Of a stretch of 64,000 nt of DNA, positions 61,852 to 64,000 are shown piece by piece. This DNA is from Microbacterium ginsengisoli. Lineage in GTDB: Bacteria > Actinomycetota > Actinomycetes > Actinomycetales > Microbacteriaceae. The position numbers and the translations under genes were made by a program. Location: the NCBI RefSeq assembly GCF_000956535.1, contig NZ_JYIY01000068.1, forward strand, positions 17,826-81,825, given 5' to 3'. Numbering within the stretch: position 1 is the stretch's first letter; the number at the start of each line of letters is the position of its first letter. The notes below the pieces were generated by a model that was given only the letters and a program-made list of their open reading frames with translations, did no database searches and had not been told where the DNA came from.

Positions 61852-62694
61852 ATGCCCGAACCCGCCCCCTCCACCCCGACTCCCGGTACCGGGACGCGCC
61901 GTGCGGCGAGAGCCGCCCTGTCTTCCCCACCCGTCCAGACGCGACGCGATCGACGCCGTCGGCCCACCCGTGCCGCCCGGACACCTCGACACGCGCCGCG
62001 CCGCACGCTCACCCGATCCCGGATGCTCGCCGGCGCGGTGATGCTCCCGGTCGCGTCGATCGCCGGACTGCCGTTGCTGATCCCGTTGACGCCGGAGCCG
62101 GTGTTCGCCGTCGAGGCGACCCGCACCCCGGTGCGCGCCCAGTCGTTCACCACCCCCGACACCGTCACCGGGAAGGTGATGGTGCGCGGGGACTACACGG
62201 TGGCGGTGACCGCCCCCGTCGGGACCGAGTCGTACGCGCACACCGCGGACACATTCACCAACGACCCGGCATCGGCGCTGCAGTGGCCGTTCACCGTGGG
62301 AGTGCCGATCAGCAGCACGTTCGGGTACCGCACCCCGCCATGCCCGTCCTGCTCAAATTTCCATGCCGGACTGGACATGACCCCCGGGATCGGCACCCCG
62401 ATCCAGGCGATCGCCGACGGGGTGGTCACCACCGCGACGGAGCAGGGCGGCGCGTACGGGGTGTACGTGGTGATCCGGCACGAGATCGACGGGCAGGTCG
62501 TGGAAAGCGCGTACGCGCACATGCGGGAAGGGTCCCTCGCCCTGACCCCGGGACAGACCGTGCGGGTGGGGCAGATGGTCGGCCGGGTCGGGGACAGTGG
62601 ACGCAGCTTCGGCGCACACCTGCACTTCGAGATCCGCACCGGAGGCGAAGCGGTGGACCCGCTGGCGTGGCTTCCGGCGAGGGTGAGGTCCTGA
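61852..62694 (+). CDS. M23-family metallopeptidase (LytM)
   Basis: 280 aa. Arg-rich cytoplasmic N-terminus (~55 aa), one membrane anchor or signal (SRMLAGAVMLPVASIAGLPLL), then a LytM/M23 domain with metal ligands in HAGLDMTPGIGTP (HxxxD), and HLHFEIRTGG (HxH). Acts on peptidoglycan cross-bridges or as a regulator of such enzymes. ATG at 61852 after AGGAAAG. Stop overlaps the start of lgt (TGATG), so they are coupled. Confidence 0.88.
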   Translation: MPEPAPSTPTPGTGTRRAARAALSSPPVQTRRDRRRRPTRAARTPRHAPRRTLTRSRMLAGAVMLPVASIAGLPLLIPLTPEPVFAVEATRTPVRAQSFTTPDTVTGKVMVRGDYTVAVTAPVGTESYAHTADTFTNDPASALQWPFTVGVPISSTFGYRTPPCPSCSNFHAGLDMTPGIGTPIQAIADGVVTTATEQGGAYGVYVVIRHEIDGQVVESAYAHMREGSLALTPGQTVRVGQMVGRVGDSGRSFGAHLHFEIRTGGEAVDPLAWLPARVRS

Positions 62695-63584
62695 TGGACG
62701 CACTCCTCATTGTGGCTCCGGCGCTGATCCCGAGCCCGGGGATCAGCTTCGTGCAGGTCGGGCCGTTCCAGATCCGGTTCTACGCGCTGGCGATCCTGGC
62801 CGGGATCGTGCTGGCGGTGCTGATCACCGGCCGTCGGCTGCGGGCAGTCGGGCACCCGGCCGGGGTCGTGGTGGATGTGGCGATGTGGGCGGTGCCGTTC
62901 GGGATCCTCGGCGCCCGCATCTACCATGTGCTCACCCATCCCGGCGACTACTTCTTCCCTGGCGCGGACCTGTGGCGGGTGCTCTACATCTGGGAGGGCG
63001 GGATCGCGATCTTCGGTGCGATCCTGGGCGGGCTGGTCGGGATCGTGATCGGCACCCGTCGCGCCGGGATCCCGGTGCTGCTGTTCCTGGACGCGCTCGC
63101 CCCGGGGATGCTGGTCGCCCAGGCAGTGGGGCGGCTGGGGAACTACTTCAACCAGGAACTGTTCGGCCCACCCACCACCTTGCCGTGGGGGTTGCAGATC
63201 GACCCCTCAGCCCCCGCGATCCCGCCGGGGACCCCGGCGGGGACCCTGTTTCATCCGCTGTTCCTGTACGAGCTGCTGTGGAACCTGGCCGGTGCCGCCG
63301 TGATCGTGCTGCTCGAGTATCACCGTCGCCGGCACGGCCGGATCACGTTGGGCGCCGGGCGGAGTCTGGGCGTGTACCTGCTGTGGTACGGGGCGGGGCG
63401 GGCGGTGCTGGAGTCCATCCGGCTGGATCCCACCGAGCTGCTCGCCGGCGGGCTGAAAGCGAACGTGCTCACCGCCCTGGTGGCCGCCGTACTGGGGGTC
63501 GGGCTGCTCGCCCACGCCTCCTGGCGCGCCCGCCGCCGCGCACCCGTCCGGGGGAGGGGGGATGCGCGTGTCGATCCGCAGTGA
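62694..63584 (+). CDS. lgt: Prolipoprotein diacylglyceryl transferase, copper-island copy
   Basis: 296 aa, about seven helices. The Lgt signature GRLGNYFNQELFGPPTTLPWGLQID is present, and the N-terminal FQIRFYALAILAGIV and HPLFLYELLWNLAG blocks as well. Transfers diacylglycerol onto prolipoprotein cysteine. A copy within a copper island beside three lipoprotein genes probably serves their modification; the chromosome is expected to hold another lgt. Overlaps resB by 23 bp. Confidence 0.9.
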   Translation: MDALLIVAPALIPSPGISFVQVGPFQIRFYALAILAGIVLAVLITGRRLRAVGHPAGVVVDVAMWAVPFGILGARIYHVLTHPGDYFFPGADLWRVLYIWEGGIAIFGAILGGLVGIVIGTRRAGIPVLLFLDALAPGMLVAQAVGRLGNYFNQELFGPPTTLPWGLQIDPSAPAIPPGTPAGTLFHPLFLYELLWNLAGAAVIVLLEYHRRRHGRITLGAGRSLGVYLLWYGAGRAVLESIRLDPTELLAGGLKANVLTALVAAVLGVGLLAHASWRARRRAPVRGRGDARVDPQ

Positions 63585-64000
63585 GCAGGCCCCGCAGCTG
63601 CCCACCGATCACGTCGACCGGCCGGTGGACGAGCCCACGAATCCGCGCCTGAGCGTGTCGGGGTGGGCGCGGTGGGCGTGGCGGCAGCTGACCAGCATGC
63701 GCACCGCCCTGGTGTTGTTGCTGCTGCTCGCGGTGGCCGCGATCCCCGGGTCGTTGATCCCGCAACGCTCCTCCGACCCGAACGGGGTGATCCAGTTCGA
63801 CAAGACCAACCCGGGCTGGATGTGGGCGGTGGACCTGCTGCAGCTGCACGACGTGTTCGGGTCGGTGTGGTTCTCCGCGATCTACCTGCTGCTGTTCGCC
63901 TCGCTGATCGGCTGCGTCATCCCCCGCATCCGCCACCACCTGACCGCGCTGCTCGCCCCGCCCCCAGCCACCCCCCGCAACCTGTCCCGCCTGCCCGCCC
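63562..64000 (+). CDS. resB: Cytochrome c biogenesis protein ResB (truncated by window edge)
   Basis: First 146 codons of ResB: a cytoplasmic N-terminus, SMRTALVLLLLLAVAAIPGSLIPQRSSDPNGVIQF with the conserved first helix and loop, DLLQLHDVFGSVWFSAIYLLLFASLIGC second helix. ResB works with CcsA in heme transfer to cytochrome c (system II). Starts 23 bp inside lgt at ATG 63562 (an in-frame GTG follows at 63568). Partner ccsA/ccsB probably lies just beyond the window. Confidence 0.88.
   Translation, partial: MRVSIRSEQAPQLPTDHVDRPVDEPTNPRLSVSGWARWAWRQLTSMRTALVLLLLLAVAAIPGSLIPQRSSDPNGVIQFDKTNPGWMWAVDLLQLHDVFGSVWFSAIYLLLFASLIGCVIPRIRHHLTALLAPPPATPRNLSRLPA

Noticed and set aside
1..64000. CRISPR array, tRNA or rRNA genes
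   Set aside because: No regularly spaced short repeats and no recognisable tRNA or rRNA stretch was seen by reading; a covariance-model scan was not possible.

Overview
The window is high-GC actinobacterial DNA. Protein content and style (mycothiol-type single-Cys arsenate reductase, DUF6153 proteins, WXG-like protein, GTGA/ATGA start-stop overlaps, branched-chain 2-oxoacid dehydrogenase operon) point to a Microbacteriaceae genome, most likely Microbacterium or a close relative. The genus is an inference from resemblance only.

Layout. 1-2,880: a Zn uptake operon (znuA-znuC-znuB) followed by a truncated Fur-family gene (probably Zur), with a Zur/Fur-type box in the znuA promoter. 2,966-6,206: a divergent arsenic module around one operator: aquaporin plus CoA-disulfide-reductase-like flavoprotein on the left, an ArsR-ArsC fusion and a single-cysteine ArsC on the right. 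6,210-10,779: aminotransferase plus E1-alpha/E1-beta/E2 of a branched-chain-type 2-oxoacid dehydrogenase. 10,864-28,871: ordinary chromosomal genes (purB, LMW phosphatase, old yellow enzyme, dienelactone hydrolase, AI-2E permease family, glycerate kinase, an oxidoreductase-methyltransferase fusion, two transporter/regulator pairs, patatin-like protein), including a sulfite-oxidase-like gene interrupted by an in-frame TAG.

From about 28.9 kb to the right edge the content is accessory. Three copies of a 99-bp repeat (28,876; 31,458; 52,007), all exactly 99 bp and in the same orientation, mark module borders. Between them lie an alpha/beta hydrolase plus MFS pair, a PucR-regulated lipid-type cluster (AMP ligase, DUF3556 membrane protein, phytoene-dehydrogenase-like flavoprotein), an LtrA/SnoaL/SDR group with TetR, a metallophosphoesterase, a Tn7-like transposition module (tnsA, a small TnsB-N-domain protein, tnsB, tnsC, large tniQ with a C-terminal LysR-type HTH) and, beyond the tnsA end, a two-gene Pycsar-type anti-phage system (cyclase plus transmembrane effector) beside a small winged-helix gene.

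52,198-64,000 is a copper-handling island: multicopper oxidase, P1B ATPase with a CPD instead of CPC membrane motif and a degenerate N-terminal HMA domain, phosphoketolase, propeller lipoprotein, DUF305 lipoprotein, two divergent DUF6153 membrane proteins around two CsoR-like boxes, an M23 peptidase, a second-site lgt and the start of resB. No rRNA, tRNA or CRISPR array was recognised.
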